64,000 nucleotides of DNA from an uncultured Alphaproteobacteria bacterium (GCA_910577205.1 CAJTMA010000003.1:42034-106033), one strand, 5' to 3'; positions 45,435 through 55,094 are shown, counted from the first letter of the stretch. Notes: generated from the letters alone by a model not told the origin. Made by a program: numbers and translations.

Positions 45435-46418
45435 ATGTCTATAAAAACAAAGCGTTTATTAAAAAAGGCTCTTTCGTGGTCCGGATTGTTTTTCTTCGGG
45501 CTGGCGGCTTATATGCTGTATCTACAGTTGTCCAAATATCATTTGGATGACATTAAAGACGCTTTGCTCAGTATTCCCCGGAAAAATTTGACTTATGCTT
45601 GTGTGGCATCTTTCTTGGGATATGTGGCTTTGTCTTCATATGATTATCTGGCCTTGAAATATATCGGCAAAAAATTAGCGGCCTGGAAGTGGATTTTTGT
45701 CGGGTTTATCGGCTTTTCGGTCAGTAATAATGCCGGTCATGCCGTTGTTTCCGGCGGGGCAATCCGTTATCGTTTGTATACCCGCTGGCGGTTTCATGGC
45801 GAAGATATTGTCAAAATGGTTACCTTTTCCGGTTTTACATATCTTGTTGCCTGTTTCTTTTTAGTTATTGTCGGGTATCTTTTGACGCCGGATCATGCTT
45901 TTGGAGATGGTTCGGTTTCTAAGATGACAACAACAATTACAATGGTTTGTTCGGTTATCGGGCTGGGAATTTATTTTTGGGCATCGTTATTTTATAAAAA
46001 GCCGTTTGTGATTAAAGGCATAGCCTTTGAAATGCCTTCATTTAAGATGGCTTTGGCGCAGGTGTTTATCGGCGGCGCGGATATCTTGCTGGCTTCGCTG
46101 GTTTTGTATTTTTCATTGATACCTTTTGTTGATATTCCCTTTGATGTGTTTATCGGCGTTTTTCTGATTGCGCAGGTGTTGGGTGTGTTTAGCCAAGTTC
46201 CGGGCGGCTTGGGGGTCTTTGAGGGCTTGTTTATGTTTATTATTCCCGGTGAACATAATCAGGCAATGCTGTTTGGCGCGCTGATTGCTTATCGGATTAT
46301 TTATTACCTGTTGCCGTTGGTGTTCTCGGCTATTATGCTGATTGTGTATGAGCTTGCTCCAAAGCAGGTTAAAAAATTGCGGGCAAAGTTTCCGAAAAAG
46401 TCAGTTAAAGCCAAATAA
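45435..46418 (+). CDS. UPF0104/MprF-N-like flippase-type membrane protein, 327 aa
   Basis: Resembles the membrane domain of lysylphosphatidylglycerol synthases (UPF0104/LPG_synthase_TM). About eight helices; signature-like segments are SNNAGHAVVSGGAIRYRLY and QVPGGLGVFEGLF. The catalytic aminoacyl transferase domain of full MprF is absent. A phospholipid flippase or transport role is possible. I chose the ATG at 45435, with GAGG 10 bases upstream. Very basic C-terminus. Confidence 0.85.
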   Translation: MSIKTKRLLKKALSWSGLFFFGLAAYMLYLQLSKYHLDDIKDALLSIPRKNLTYACVASFLGYVALSSYDYLALKYIGKKLAAWKWIFVGFIGFSVSNNAGHAVVSGGAIRYRLYTRWRFHGEDIVKMVTFSGFTYLVACFFLVIVGYLLTPDHAFGDGSVSKMTTTITMVCSVIGLGIYFWASLFYKKPFVIKGIAFEMPSFKMALAQVFIGGADILLASLVLYFSLIPFVDIPFDVFIGVFLIAQVLGVFSQVPGGLGVFEGLFMFIIPGEHNQAMLFGALIAYRIIYYLLPLVFSAIMLIVYELAPKQVKKLRAKFPKKSVKAK

Positions 46419-46467
46419 CATGCTTATCTTTTATGGGCAATTTCTTAAATTTTGTCAATTTTTGTGA

Positions 46468-46496
46468 TTGACAACAGCAGGCGATTTTGTTAATTT
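46468..46496 (+). promoter_or_regulatory. Promoter of the PcfJ/LRR-like gene
   Basis: TTGACA (46468-46473), 17-base spacer, TAATTT (46491-46496). Transcription would start about 10 bases before the ATG at 46516. The in-frame TTG at 46468 is the -35 box itself, which argues against using it as a start. Confidence 0.75.
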
Positions 46497-46515
46497 TTAT
46501 CCGGATAGGATAAAA

Positions 46516-49098
46516 ATGAAAATTGCTAATTTTAGAGAATATGTTGCGGTTTTGCGCGAGATTTATACTCAGCAAGCCATGGGCGAAATGGGTAAGTATT
46601 ATTATGCGCTGATGGCTTCCGGTGCAGAGCTAAAGAAAAAGAAAGCCGCTTTACAAAAGGAAATTTATCGCCTGACTAAGTTAATCAAACAGCAGGCAGA
46701 AAGAATCCGCGTTGCCGAAGATAAAAAAGCAGCGGGGCTGGAGATGAAAGTTTTTCAGCAACAAAAGCAGCAGCAAGTCAGATTGCTGAAAGATTTGCAA
46801 GACAGTAATCATTTTAATACTTTGAGTGATGATGCAAAAGTTAATGTTTGCAGTGGTTTTTTGTTGCAAAAATATCTGGCGCGGGAATTGATTGAGAATA
46901 ATCCGCTGCGTTTTCAGACAAATGCCCAAGGCGATTTGGTGGTTGATGTTAAGGTTTTGCGGCAATCAGATATTTTTGGTGAAGCAGAACATTTGCGTGA
47001 TTTTGTAGCGGCTTATATGGTGCATAATCCTGAAAAAGTAAAGACACCCGGATATTTTAAGACATTGCTGAACGGGGTAAAAGATTGGAAAGCCCTGCTT
47101 GCTTTTGCCAATGCCTATTTTGATAAGATGAATGATAATGATTTTTTACTGGATGGTGTCGTTAAAGCCAGCCGTCAGGGATGTGAGGTTATTAAAAGCT
47201 GGCCGGAAAGAGGTTTGCAGTTGGTTCGGCTTCATACGGTAAAAGCGCTTGATTATGAAAGCGATAAAATGAAGAATTGTGTCGGCAAAGGCGGGTATGA
47301 TAAAGGTGTTTTAAGCGGTAAAACACATATTTATTCATTGCGGGATATGAGTGATGAGGGAGAATGGCAACCTCATGTAACAATCGAATACACAGAAAAT
47401 ACATTTAAACAGATATACGGCTATAAAAATAGAATTGTCGGGGCGGAATACCGTCAATGTGTCAGGGAAGCCGTAGCGGCGATTTGCGGTTCGGATGATT
47501 TCAGCGGATTGAATAAGGATAAAAATTCTTCGATTTGGAAATCTATGGGATATCTTGTTGATGAAACAGGCAAATTGCATGATATGACAGATATGCGGGA
47601 GAGTGCCGTTTTTTCTTATTTATCAATAAATGATTTACCGCAATCGGATGATTTTCTGCCGTTAATGACTGTTAAAGAATTGATGTGTTCTACTTTCAAT
47701 GAGGATACAGTGGCTCGTTTGAAAAAGCTAAAAGCCATCGGCCGTTTGTCGAGCAGTACTTCTTTGGAGGGAGATTATCGGCAGTTGCGAGATTTTATGA
47801 CTGCGGTGTTCGGTTCTTCGAAGCCGGAAGAGCTTGCAGAGCGGGTTGATGAAACATTGTTGATAGGGATGGGGTATGTGAAAGAGCTTTTACCCATAGA
47901 CGAATCTCAAATGCCCTTAGACGAAGCTCAAAAAAATTTATTTCTGAATTTTTCCGAAGATATGACAGGGCCAGACTGGCTTGATATGATGCATTTGGAC
48001 AGAGATATCAGGATTAGAAATTTTAACGGTTATGGTTCTTTGTGGTCAGATGCTAATCTGGAGCATATTTTTTGCCACAAGGTGGAAGTATCAGGAAAAA
48101 CGAAGGCCGAAGAACTGCAAAATATATCCAGGCTGTCCGGCTGCAACGTAATTTCTTTTGATAAGACCGAATTTGATAAAGATGCAGTTATTGATTTGGG
48201 ACGAGTTACCGGGATGGAAGATGATAATCGGAGAAAAGCTAGTCCTTTAAGTCACGAAGGCTTTTTTCTGGAAGGGCTTTCCGTTACGAATTTTATGTCC
48301 GGAAAGGCCGTTCTGTTTCGTAAATGCACTAATCTTCCGGAAGGTGATAAAATTATTTTTCCGCCGGAAGTTAAGCATATTATGCTGGAGGAAGATTCCG
48401 GTTCTCAAGATAATGTTAAGAAGCGTTTGCCTGATTTCAGCCGTTATAAACAGCTGGAAAGTTTGCAAATTAACAGTTATGATTTGTCTGAAAATGAAGT
48501 TATCCGTTTGCCAGAGAATTTAAAGTATTTGGCCTTTTACAAATGTAAGTTTGGCAAAGAGCAGGTTATGGATTTGAGCCGTTTTAAAAATCTTGAGGTT
48601 TTGAGAATTTGTAATAGTGATTTGTGTGAGGTTGAACAGTTTGCGTTTCCTGAAAGCTTGAAAGTTTTTGCGGTCGGAAATGGGAAGGTCAAGAAAGGGA
48701 TTTCTTGGGATTTTTCACATTGTTCAAAAATGAATGTCGTTGATTTTTCTGTGTTTGGCCAGGATTGTTCAATTGATGTCGGACATATAGCTTTTCCCAA
48801 AGAAGTTGAAGCGATTAATTTGAAAGGCGGACGATTTTCTGAATTGGAAGATTTGGATCTTTCCGGTTATTCGAAGCTGAAAAAGGTGAATTTAAGTTTT
48901 GCCTCTTTTCCCAAGCTGAAAAAGGTGGATTTACCTGAGAATTGTGTTTTAGAGCAAGAAAAGTTAAAAATTCCGGATGGAATGGCAATTGATTATAAGC
49001 AAGAGGTGGTTGTTCCGGAAATTCCGAGGTCTAGTTTGAATGAACAATTGAAAGCCCGTATGTTTTTAACTGGAATTCAGATTGTAGATGCTCATTGA
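46516..49098 (+). CDS. PcfJ-like domain protein with leucine-rich C-terminus, 860 aa
   Basis: Three parts. Residues 1-100 are a coiled coil rich in Lys and Gln. Residues about 225-335 contain LVRLHTVKALDYESDKMKNC, then VGKGGYDKGVLSGKTHIYSLRD (two blocks of a PcfJ-like domain), then PHVTIEYTENTFKQIYGYKN. Residues about 560-840 are irregular leucine-rich repeats (LESLQINSYDL, LKYLAFYKCKF, LEVLRICNSDL, LKKVNLSFASF). PcfJ-like proteins occur on conjugative and phage elements, function unknown. The LRR part suggests protein binding. AGGA lies 5-8 bases before the ATG. No signal peptide. It precedes a small SD-less gene. Confidence 0.65.
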   Translation: MKIANFREYVAVLREIYTQQAMGEMGKYYYALMASGAELKKKKAALQKEIYRLTKLIKQQAERIRVAEDKKAAGLEMKVFQQQKQQQVRLLKDLQDSNHFNTLSDDAKVNVCSGFLLQKYLARELIENNPLRFQTNAQGDLVVDVKVLRQSDIFGEAEHLRDFVAAYMVHNPEKVKTPGYFKTLLNGVKDWKALLAFANAYFDKMNDNDFLLDGVVKASRQGCEVIKSWPERGLQLVRLHTVKALDYESDKMKNCVGKGGYDKGVLSGKTHIYSLRDMSDEGEWQPHVTIEYTENTFKQIYGYKNRIVGAEYRQCVREAVAAICGSDDFSGLNKDKNSSIWKSMGYLVDETGKLHDMTDMRESAVFSYLSINDLPQSDDFLPLMTVKELMCSTFNEDTVARLKKLKAIGRLSSSTSLEGDYRQLRDFMTAVFGSSKPEELAERVDETLLIGMGYVKELLPIDESQMPLDEAQKNLFLNFSEDMTGPDWLDMMHLDRDIRIRNFNGYGSLWSDANLEHIFCHKVEVSGKTKAEELQNISRLSGCNVISFDKTEFDKDAVIDLGRVTGMEDDNRRKASPLSHEGFFLEGLSVTNFMSGKAVLFRKCTNLPEGDKIIFPPEVKHIMLEEDSGSQDNVKKRLPDFSRYKQLESLQINSYDLSENEVIRLPENLKYLAFYKCKFGKEQVMDLSRFKNLEVLRICNSDLCEVEQFAFPESLKVFAVGNGKVKKGISWDFSHCSKMNVVDFSVFGQDCSIDVGHIAFPKEVEAINLKGGRFSELEDLDLSGYSKLKKVNLSFASFPKLKKVDLPENCVLEQEKLKIPDGMAIDYKQEVVVPEIPRSSLNEQLKARMFLTGIQIVDAH

Positions 49099-49139
49099 CA
49101 AGATTAAAAAAATTATTGTTTTACTAAAAAAAGATTATT

Positions 49140-49685
49140 ATGAGCCAATTAGAGAAAAAACTGAAAAGTTTGATTGACCAGGTCGAACTTTTTGAATTGA
49201 CAAAAGATGGTGTGGTGGTGCTTATTAAGAATTTGATGGAGCGTTACCAAATTTCACCGGCGGATATCTGTTCCGAAAAAGAAGAAAGCGTTTCTTCTAA
49301 GCCAGCCGCAGAAGCACCTGTTCAAATGACGGGCATTTTTCTGGATATGGAAGTTATTTATGAAGGCAACCTGCGCAGTCGGCAGATTGTTAAAGGGCGA
49401 GAGCCTGTCGGAGTGGTTATCCCCTCGCTGAATATCGTCCTTTATTATAAAGAACGATATTTCAATGATCGTACGGAAGCCTTAAGGTCGCTGCATGAGC
49501 TGCCCCAGGGATATGGATGGCATTTGATAACAGAGCGTGAAGCCCGATGTCTTCGTGATATTAGGCATCGCGTGAATACGACGCTTCAGGCAATTAGCGG
49601 TATCCCTCTAGGTGGAGGCGAATATATGCTCCACGATGACCGGCTGAGAAGCGGTTATGTGCGTTACGCGGCACTGTTGTCTTAA
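49140..49685 (+). CDS. Hypothetical protein, 181 aa, possible DUF1566-like C-terminus
   Basis: N-terminal helices (residues 1-45), a Ser/Ala-rich linker, then a domain with LPQGYGWHLITEREARCLRD and a C-terminus GGGEYMLHDDRLRSGYVRYA. The LP-x-GW-LxTExE and final V-R pattern vaguely resembles DUF1566/FGE-like C-terminal halves. The start context is GATTATTATG with no Shine-Dalgarno; TTGACA lies about 45 bases upstream. A terminator follows. Confidence 0.6.
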   Translation: MSQLEKKLKSLIDQVELFELTKDGVVVLIKNLMERYQISPADICSEKEESVSSKPAAEAPVQMTGIFLDMEVIYEGNLRSRQIVKGREPVGVVIPSLNIVLYYKERYFNDRTEALRSLHELPQGYGWHLITEREARCLRDIRHRVNTTLQAISGIPLGGGEYMLHDDRLRSGYVRYAALLS

Positions 49686-49692
49686 TCACTGT

Positions 49693-49725
49693 AAAAAAGG
49701 AGTTCCTTTCGGAACTCCTTTTTTA
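49693..49725. terminator. Bidirectional terminator
   Basis: Perfect 14-base stem AAAAAAGGAGTTCC / GGAACTCCTTTTTT with loop TTTC, between convergent genes. It overlaps the stop codon of the minus gene at 49723. Confidence 0.9.
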
Positions 49726-50181
49726 GTCGTTTTCAAAGAAGCTGTTAACTTGGTAACGGAAATTATCGCTGAAGCTGACAGGATCGGAAATCTGGTTTTG
49801 CAGGTATTCAAGCTTTTTGAAATTCGTCATTTGTCCGTCTTCAACCTGTTGTAAGACGATTTCCAACGGTTGGCTGAGGTTGTAATTTTGGATAAAGTTA
49901 TAATCTTCGTCATCTTGATAATTGATGATGTAGAAATCATAAGTGTCCGCGTAGTATTGATTGTAAATATTTTCAATTAATTCTATGGTCTGCGGGCAAT
50001 CATAGCAGGGATTGTTGTTATAAAAGGCAAAAATTATCGGCCGCGGATATTGCGGATTATCTTCGGCAAGCTGTTGTTGCAGCGTTTGGTTCGGGTTATA
50101 TCCGCCTTCGTAATAAAGTTCGGCGTGCAGCGGCAAAGCAATGGCTATCAGAATTAAGAACGACCAGAATATTTTCAGCAC
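49723..50181 (-). CDS. Secreted thioredoxin-like protein with CxxC, 152 aa
   Basis: Signal peptide (about 1-20, ALPLHA). A thioredoxin-like region starts IIFAFYNNNPCYDCPQTIELI, with a Cys-Tyr-Asp-Cys pair in the position of a thiol active site, then YDFYIINYQDDEDYNF. No cis-Pro loop is clear, so redox function is tentative. It follows pepP by 27 bases on the minus strand. Confidence 0.65.
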   Translation of the reverse strand: MLKIFWSFLILIAIALPLHAELYYEGGYNPNQTLQQQLAEDNPQYPRPIIFAFYNNNPCYDCPQTIELIENIYNQYYADTYDFYIINYQDDEDYNFIQNYNLSQPLEIVLQQVEDGQMTNFKKLEYLQNQISDPVSFSDNFRYQVNSFFEND

Positions 50182-50208
50182 CGTATTTCTCCTCGGATTG
50201 ATGGATTA

Positions 50209-51915
50209 TCAAAGCGGGGAGCAGGCCTCCTGCAGCCAAGATTTTTCGGCAGAAGTGAGCAGAGGAGATAAAATCTCTTCTACCCGGTGGTGATAGGCGT
50301 TCAGCCAGTTGATTTCCCCGTCGCTTAACAAATATTTATTGATGAGGCGTTTATCAATAGGGACAAGGGTTAAATTTGCAAATTTTAAATAGCCCTCTGA
50401 CGCTTCGGCTACTTCAACCAGATTTTCAATGCGAATGCCATAGGCGTTTTCCAAATAAAAACCCGGTTCAACAGAGGTTACCATTCCTTTTTGCATCCCG
50501 GTTTGTCCATGGCGGCGGGAAATGCTGAACGGGCCTTCGTGGACATTAAGGAAGCAGCCGACACCGTGTCCGGTTCCGTGATTGTAATCTTTGCTTTCTT
50601 GCCATAGCGGCGCACGGGCAAAGCCGTCCAGAACTTGTCCGGGGGTTTCGTTGGGAAAGACAGCGGAGCTTAAGTTTATGTGCGCTTTTAGGACTAAGGT
50701 AAAATCTTCAACCATTTGCGGGGAAGGGTTGCCTAAAGCTATTGTGCGGGTGATATCGGTCGTACCGTCAAAATATTGTGCGCCGCTGTCGAGCAACAGC
50801 AGGGTATTATCATCCAACGGGCGATTGGTTTCCCGGGTGGGGTGATAGTGGACAATTGCGCCGTTTGGGCCGCTGGCTGCAATTGTGGCAAAGCTTTCGG
50901 AGTAGTAATTGTCATTTTTGGCGCGGAAACTGTGCAGTTTTTCAACAATATCTATTTCGGTTTTGCCAAAACGGTTTTTCTCCAGCCAGCAGAGAAATTT
51001 AATGACGGCCGCGCCGTCGCGGATGTGAGCTTGGCGGATGCCTTCCAACTCGGTTGGGTTTTTAATGGCTTTAAGCGTTTGGCAGATATCGGCGGCAGGG
51101 ATAATGTCAATGTGGGCGGCATCCATCATGTCGGTTATGGCTTGCGGTGTGGTTTGGCTATCTGTCAGCAGCCGCTGCTTTTTGTAACGGCGTAAGGCGG
51201 CCGGAATTTCATTCAATGCCAGCAATGGGCAGTCAAGTTTAATATGGGAGCTGTCAAGATTGTTGCCGAACAGCCATGCTTTGCCGTTTTTATCTACCAA
51301 GGCCATCGCCCGAAGAACCGGGGTTTCCGGCAGGGCATCAGAGCGAAGGTTGAACAGCCAGGAAACGCTGTCGGCCAGAGCAAAGAAAGCCGCGTCAGCT
51401 TTGGCTGCTTTTATGTGGGTGACAATGCGGGAGATTTTCTGGTCTTTGCTTTCTCCGGCAAATTCAATTTTGTGCTCAAAGATTTTTGCGGGCGTTGCAG
51501 AAAGCAGAGGAGGGAGAAATTCCGGTGCGGAGATGGTGCTGATACAATTTATTTCAAGGCTTTTTTTCTCCTTCGCAGATAAGCACCAGGGATTGATGCC
51601 GAGGCGAAAGCGGGTTAAATCAGCGGTGTTTTGTGTCAGCCAGGTGTGAAATGACTGTTCTTTGGTGCAAAAAATGTCAACCTCTGCCGGATTGGTTTCT
51701 CGCGGGGCTTGCAGTTCGTAGCGGCCGTCAACAAAGAGAATGGCTTTGTCGCGAAGAATAAGCAAGCTGCCGGCAGAACCTGTAAATCCGGTCAGTTTGT
51801 ATAACAGGTTTTCATCTTCGCGGATATCCTGTTCAGGGAACATATTGTTGCGGGTGACGAGATAACCGTCCAGTTTGGCAGATTTGAGTTTTTTTTGCAG
51901 GTCAGCCAATTGCAT
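50209..51915 (-). CDS. pepP: Xaa-Pro aminopeptidase (M24 family)
   Basis: 568 residues, the long form with two creatinase-N domains and an M24B pita-bread domain. Metal ligands are in LLLLDSGAQYFDGTTDITRT, HGTGHGVGCFLNVHEGP and VTSVEPGFY, plus EN in IRIENLVEV. Cleaves N-terminal residues before proline. The ATG at 51915 overlaps the prmA stop in TAATG, with GGAGA upstream. Confidence 0.93.
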   Translation of the reverse strand: MQLADLQKKLKSAKLDGYLVTRNNMFPEQDIREDENLLYKLTGFTGSAGSLLILRDKAILFVDGRYELQAPRETNPAEVDIFCTKEQSFHTWLTQNTADLTRFRLGINPWCLSAKEKKSLEINCISTISAPEFLPPLLSATPAKIFEHKIEFAGESKDQKISRIVTHIKAAKADAAFFALADSVSWLFNLRSDALPETPVLRAMALVDKNGKAWLFGNNLDSSHIKLDCPLLALNEIPAALRRYKKQRLLTDSQTTPQAITDMMDAAHIDIIPAADICQTLKAIKNPTELEGIRQAHIRDGAAVIKFLCWLEKNRFGKTEIDIVEKLHSFRAKNDNYYSESFATIAASGPNGAIVHYHPTRETNRPLDDNTLLLLDSGAQYFDGTTDITRTIALGNPSPQMVEDFTLVLKAHINLSSAVFPNETPGQVLDGFARAPLWQESKDYNHGTGHGVGCFLNVHEGPFSISRRHGQTGMQKGMVTSVEPGFYLENAYGIRIENLVEVAEASEGYLKFANLTLVPIDKRLINKYLLSDGEINWLNAYHHRVEEILSPLLTSAEKSWLQEACSPL

Positions 51916-52787
51916 TATTTTTTCTCCAGCAGCGCGGCGCGCCAATTATCTAATTTATATAATTCTACCAGTTTCAGGCCGAGTTTTGTATGTTCGCCAA
52001 TGACCCAGTCTTCCTGTTCCTCAACAAAACCGGACAGGACGCAATATCCGCCGGGTTTGAGAGCCGCGTATAATTGCGGAGCCATGCCGATAAGCGGGCG
52101 GGCAAGGATATTTGCCAGAATAATGTCATACGGCGCATTATTTTGAACCAAGTCAGAGTTGTAACCATCGCTGACGGCGACAGTTAAAAGATGTTCAAGG
52201 TTATTGTCTTTGGCATTTTGGAGCGTAACAGCGGCGGCTTCGGGATCAATATCGACAGCGGTAATATGTGTTTCTCCCTGCCAAAGTTTGGCTGCGGCTA
52301 ATGCCAGAATGCCTGAGCCCGTGCCCATATCAAGAATGTTTTTGTGCGGGGCGTGAAGTTTGTTCAAATAGCTGATGGCTCTTAGGCAGGATTTAGTCGT
52401 TTGGTGCTCTGAACCAAAAGCGGTGGCGGCGTAAATGCGCAGGGTAACCTTGTCTGACGGAGGGATGTTTTGTTCGTGAATCCCATAGATTATAAAGTCT
52501 TCGACTTCAACCGGAGCAAATTTGATGACGTTTTCCTTTAGCCAGTTTTTGCTTTCCAGAAATTCTTTGGAGTAAGGCGGAAGGGCAATGCCCATAGCTT
52601 CTGCCGAACGGCGCAGCTCCTCTTCATTGAAGTCAGGGCCTTTGTAGCCGACGTATTCTTCCAAACCATCATCGGTATAATTGACGGCAACAACGTCAAA
52701 GTAATCATCAAAAAAGAAAGAGAGTTCTTCGTCAATAGTTTCGCAAGGGGTGAATTTAATCAGCCAGCAGCTTCCGGATTGGGTCAT
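51915..52787 (-). CDS. prmA: Ribosomal protein L11 methyltransferase
   Basis: 290 residues. N-terminal substrate domain, then a Rossmann methyltransferase with ILDMGTGSGILALAAAKLW (motif I), ITAVDIDPEAA and DIILANILARPL. Trimethylates L11. Couples translationally to pepP through a TAATG overlap, an order also seen in other Alphaproteobacteria. Confidence 0.93.
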   Translation of the reverse strand: MTQSGSCWLIKFTPCETIDEELSFFFDDYFDVVAVNYTDDGLEEYVGYKGPDFNEEELRRSAEAMGIALPPYSKEFLESKNWLKENVIKFAPVEVEDFIIYGIHEQNIPPSDKVTLRIYAATAFGSEHQTTKSCLRAISYLNKLHAPHKNILDMGTGSGILALAAAKLWQGETHITAVDIDPEAAAVTLQNAKDNNLEHLLTVAVSDGYNSDLVQNNAPYDIILANILARPLIGMAPQLYAALKPGGYCVLSGFVEEQEDWVIGEHTKLGLKLVELYKLDNWRAALLEKK

Positions 52788-52878
52788 AATTTGTCCTATA
52801 ACTTATAATCAATTATTTACTAACTGGCGATTATAGTATACAAAGTATGGTAATTAAACCCTAAAATGAGATTATGCG

Positions 52879-53649
52879 ATGAAAAAAATTATTGCCGGTT
52901 TGAGCGTTTTGATGCTGTCTTCCTGCTTGCAGGCTGGAAGCTATTCTATTCTTCCGCAGCGGAATGGTCTGTTTGAAGCTTGGAATTCCTATGCGATAGA
53001 TTTCTATGATACCGAATTACAGCTGGTGAAAACCGAATATATTACCGAGCGTGAGTTTGAACCGAATAAAATCCTCTCGGCTTATGTCGGCTACTCCGTG
53101 GCGGATTTGAAAACTTATCGCAAGGATTTTTATAAGGCCGAATATGTGCGCCCGGCGATGAACGGCAGTTTAAGCAGTGCGTCAATCCCGGTATTATATA
53201 AGAAAAATGAAAAATTGCAGGTCATTGGCGAAAGTTGGGTTGACGGCGAACGGATGATGCTGCTTCCGACCAAGGAAAAAGATATTGTGATTTTGATTAA
53301 CGGCGATGGTGTTCCGTATCATAAAATGGGCAAAATCCAAAATAAACGTTTGGTTTTGCTGCTGCCGGATTATGTGGCTTATCCCGCGAATTTTTATTTT
53401 GAGCCGGTTGTTACCTCCAAGACAGAGCAAACCAAGCCGGTTAAAGGATATGATATTAAATACGGCGGTGTAAAACTTGATCGGATGATTTTTACATATT
53501 ATGATTACAGCAGTTCCGGCGGTGATAACGGACGTTTTGAAAATATCAGTTTTCCCAATAAACAGGGGTTGATTGATATTTATGGCGTGGGGATTAAAGT
53601 TTTGCACGCCGGCAGTCAGAAAATTGATTATATCCTTATGCCGGAGTAA
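52879..53649 (+). CDS. Hypothetical lipoprotein, 256 aa
   Basis: Signal MKKIIAGLSVLMLSSC with lipobox LSSC at 13-16. The mature protein is rich in Tyr and Lys with predicted beta structure (SIPVLYKKNEKLQVIGESWV, LVLLLPDYVAYPANFYFEPV). No family recognised. A GCG-ATG context with weak ribosome binding site (GAGATTATGCG). It precedes yebC by 93 bases. Confidence 0.75.
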   Translation: MKKIIAGLSVLMLSSCLQAGSYSILPQRNGLFEAWNSYAIDFYDTELQLVKTEYITEREFEPNKILSAYVGYSVADLKTYRKDFYKAEYVRPAMNGSLSSASIPVLYKKNEKLQVIGESWVDGERMMLLPTKEKDIVILINGDGVPYHKMGKIQNKRLVLLLPDYVAYPANFYFEPVVTSKTEQTKPVKGYDIKYGGVKLDRMIFTYYDYSSSGGDNGRFENISFPNKQGLIDIYGVGIKVLHAGSQKIDYILMPE

Positions 53650-53742
53650 GTTTTTTTTAGTAAAATTATGTGCAGGGGGTTGATTTTCGCGAGGATTTGC
53701 AGTAAAAGCAATCCGAATTACAAGTTTTTTAGGAGGAAATAA

Positions 53743-54498
53743 ATGTCCGGACATTCCCAGTTTAAAAATATTATGTATCGCAAGGGGGCGCAGGATGCTA
53801 AGAAAGCCCGCGTTTTTGCAAAATTAGCCCGCGATATTACCATTGCCGCTAAGAGCGGTTTGCCCGAACCTGATAAAAACCCGCGTCTGCGTTTGGCTAT
53901 TCAGGCTGCCCGTGCGGAAAGTATGCCGAAAGATAATATTGAACGCGCTATTGCCAAAGCCAGCCAAACTGCCGGTGGCAACGATTTTGTCGCTGTGCGT
54001 TATGAAGGTTTTGGCCCTGGTAAAGTAGCCGTTATTGTGGAGGCTATGACCGATAACAAAAATCGTACGGTCGGCAATGTCCGCACTATTTTTGGCAAGC
54101 GCGGCGGAATGATGGGCGAGTCCGGATCTGTAACTTTTAACTTTGAACGTATCGGCTTTATTCAATATCCGTTAAGCGTTGCTGATTCTGATAAGATTTT
54201 TGAAGCTGCTTTGGAAGCCGGTGCTAATGATGTGGTTTCTGATGAAGAACATCATGAAATTGAAACTCTGCCGGATGATTTGAACGCCGTTACCGAAACG
54301 CTGGAAAAAGAATTTGGCACGCCGTCTGCTTCTCGTTTGGATTGGAAACCAACAGTTAAAACAGATGTTACAGATAAAGAAACAGCGCAAAAACTGCTTG
54401 AATTTATCGATGCTTTGGAAGAAGATGACGATGTTCAACGCGTTTATCATAACGCTGAATTTTCAGATGATGTTATGGCTGCACTGGAAGCAGAATAA
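53743..54498 (+). CDS. yebC: YebC/PmpR-family protein
   Basis: 251 residues with the family opening MSGHSQFKNIMYRKGAQDAK and acidic conserved loops (VVSDEEHHEIETLPDDL). YebC proteins are transcription regulators in some species and, by recent work, aid translation of proline stretches in others. TTTAGGAGGAAATA precedes the ATG. Upstream of ruvCAB as in most proteobacteria. Confidence 0.96.
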   Translation: MSGHSQFKNIMYRKGAQDAKKARVFAKLARDITIAAKSGLPEPDKNPRLRLAIQAARAESMPKDNIERAIAKASQTAGGNDFVAVRYEGFGPGKVAVIVEAMTDNKNRTVGNVRTIFGKRGGMMGESGSVTFNFERIGFIQYPLSVADSDKIFEAALEAGANDVVSDEEHHEIETLPDDLNAVTETLEKEFGTPSASRLDWKPTVKTDVTDKETAQKLLEFIDALEEDDDVQRVYHNAEFSDDVMAALEAE

Positions 54499-54508
54499 TA
54501 ATTTAGTC

Positions 54509-54536
54509 AAGCCGCTTTCGGGCGGCTTCTTTTTTG
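54509..54536 (+). terminator. Terminator between yebC and ruvC
   Basis: AAGCCGC / GCGGCTT stem with TTTCGG loop and a T-run. It runs into the ruvC ribosome binding site (AGGATG). Confidence 0.75.
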
Positions 54537-54548
54537 CAGGATGTTAAA

Positions 54549-55034
54549 ATGCGGATTTTAGGGTTAGACCCTAGTCTGTCTTCGACAGGGTGGGGCGTTA
54601 TTGAAGTGGAGAGTAACCGTTTGCGTTATGTGGCGGACGGTTTTATTAAAACAGATCCCAAACAGCCGATTTATACGCGTTTGGCGCTTATTCACCGTAC
54701 TCTGAATGAAGTTATCGAAACTTACCATCCTGAAGAAGCGGCAATAGAACAGGTTTTTTTGAATGAAAATCCGTCTTCAACCATTAAGCTTGGCATGGCG
54801 CGCGGGGTTGTTATTTTAGCACCGGCGCTTTTCAATATTCCCGTATGCGAGTACGAACCGACCAAAGTCAAAAAAGCCTTAGTTGGTGTCGGCCGCGCCG
54901 AAAAATCACAAGTCGAAACCATGGTTAAAATTCTTCTTCCCGGCTGTAAACCCAAGAATAACGACAGTTCGGACGCGCTGGCTATGGCAATTACCCATTA
55001 TCACCTTAGAAAAAGTCATTCTATGGGTGACTAG
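54549..55034 (+). CDS. ruvC: Holliday junction resolvase RuvC
   Basis: Cuts Holliday junctions with RuvAB. 161 residues. Catalytic acidic residues Asp7 (LGLDPSLSSTGWG), Glu67 (AIEQVF), Asp139 and Asp142 (DSSDALA). The ATG at 54549 has AGGATG upstream. The last residues SMGD and stop lie in a dispersed repeat shared with rsfS, beyond the normal end of the fold. ruvA, normally next, is 1.2 kb away. Confidence 0.96.
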   Translation: MRILGLDPSLSSTGWGVIEVESNRLRYVADGFIKTDPKQPIYTRLALIHRTLNEVIETYHPEEAAIEQVFLNENPSSTIKLGMARGVVILAPALFNIPVCEYEPTKVKKALVGVGRAEKSQVETMVKILLPGCKPKNNDSSDALAMAITHYHLRKSHSMGD

Positions 55035-55094
55035 AGCAATTTTACGGAATACTAAAAAATTCACGTACTTTTATGTACGCTAAAATTTTTTAGT
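55017..55094 (+). repeat. Dispersed hairpin repeat, copy D (overlaps ruvC 3' end)
   Basis: TTCTATGGGTGACTAGAGCA covers the ruvC end and matches the rsfS copy. It continues to the core CACGTACTTTTATGTACGCT within a longer palindrome, CTAAAAAATT ... AAATTTTTTAG. Confidence 0.75.
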
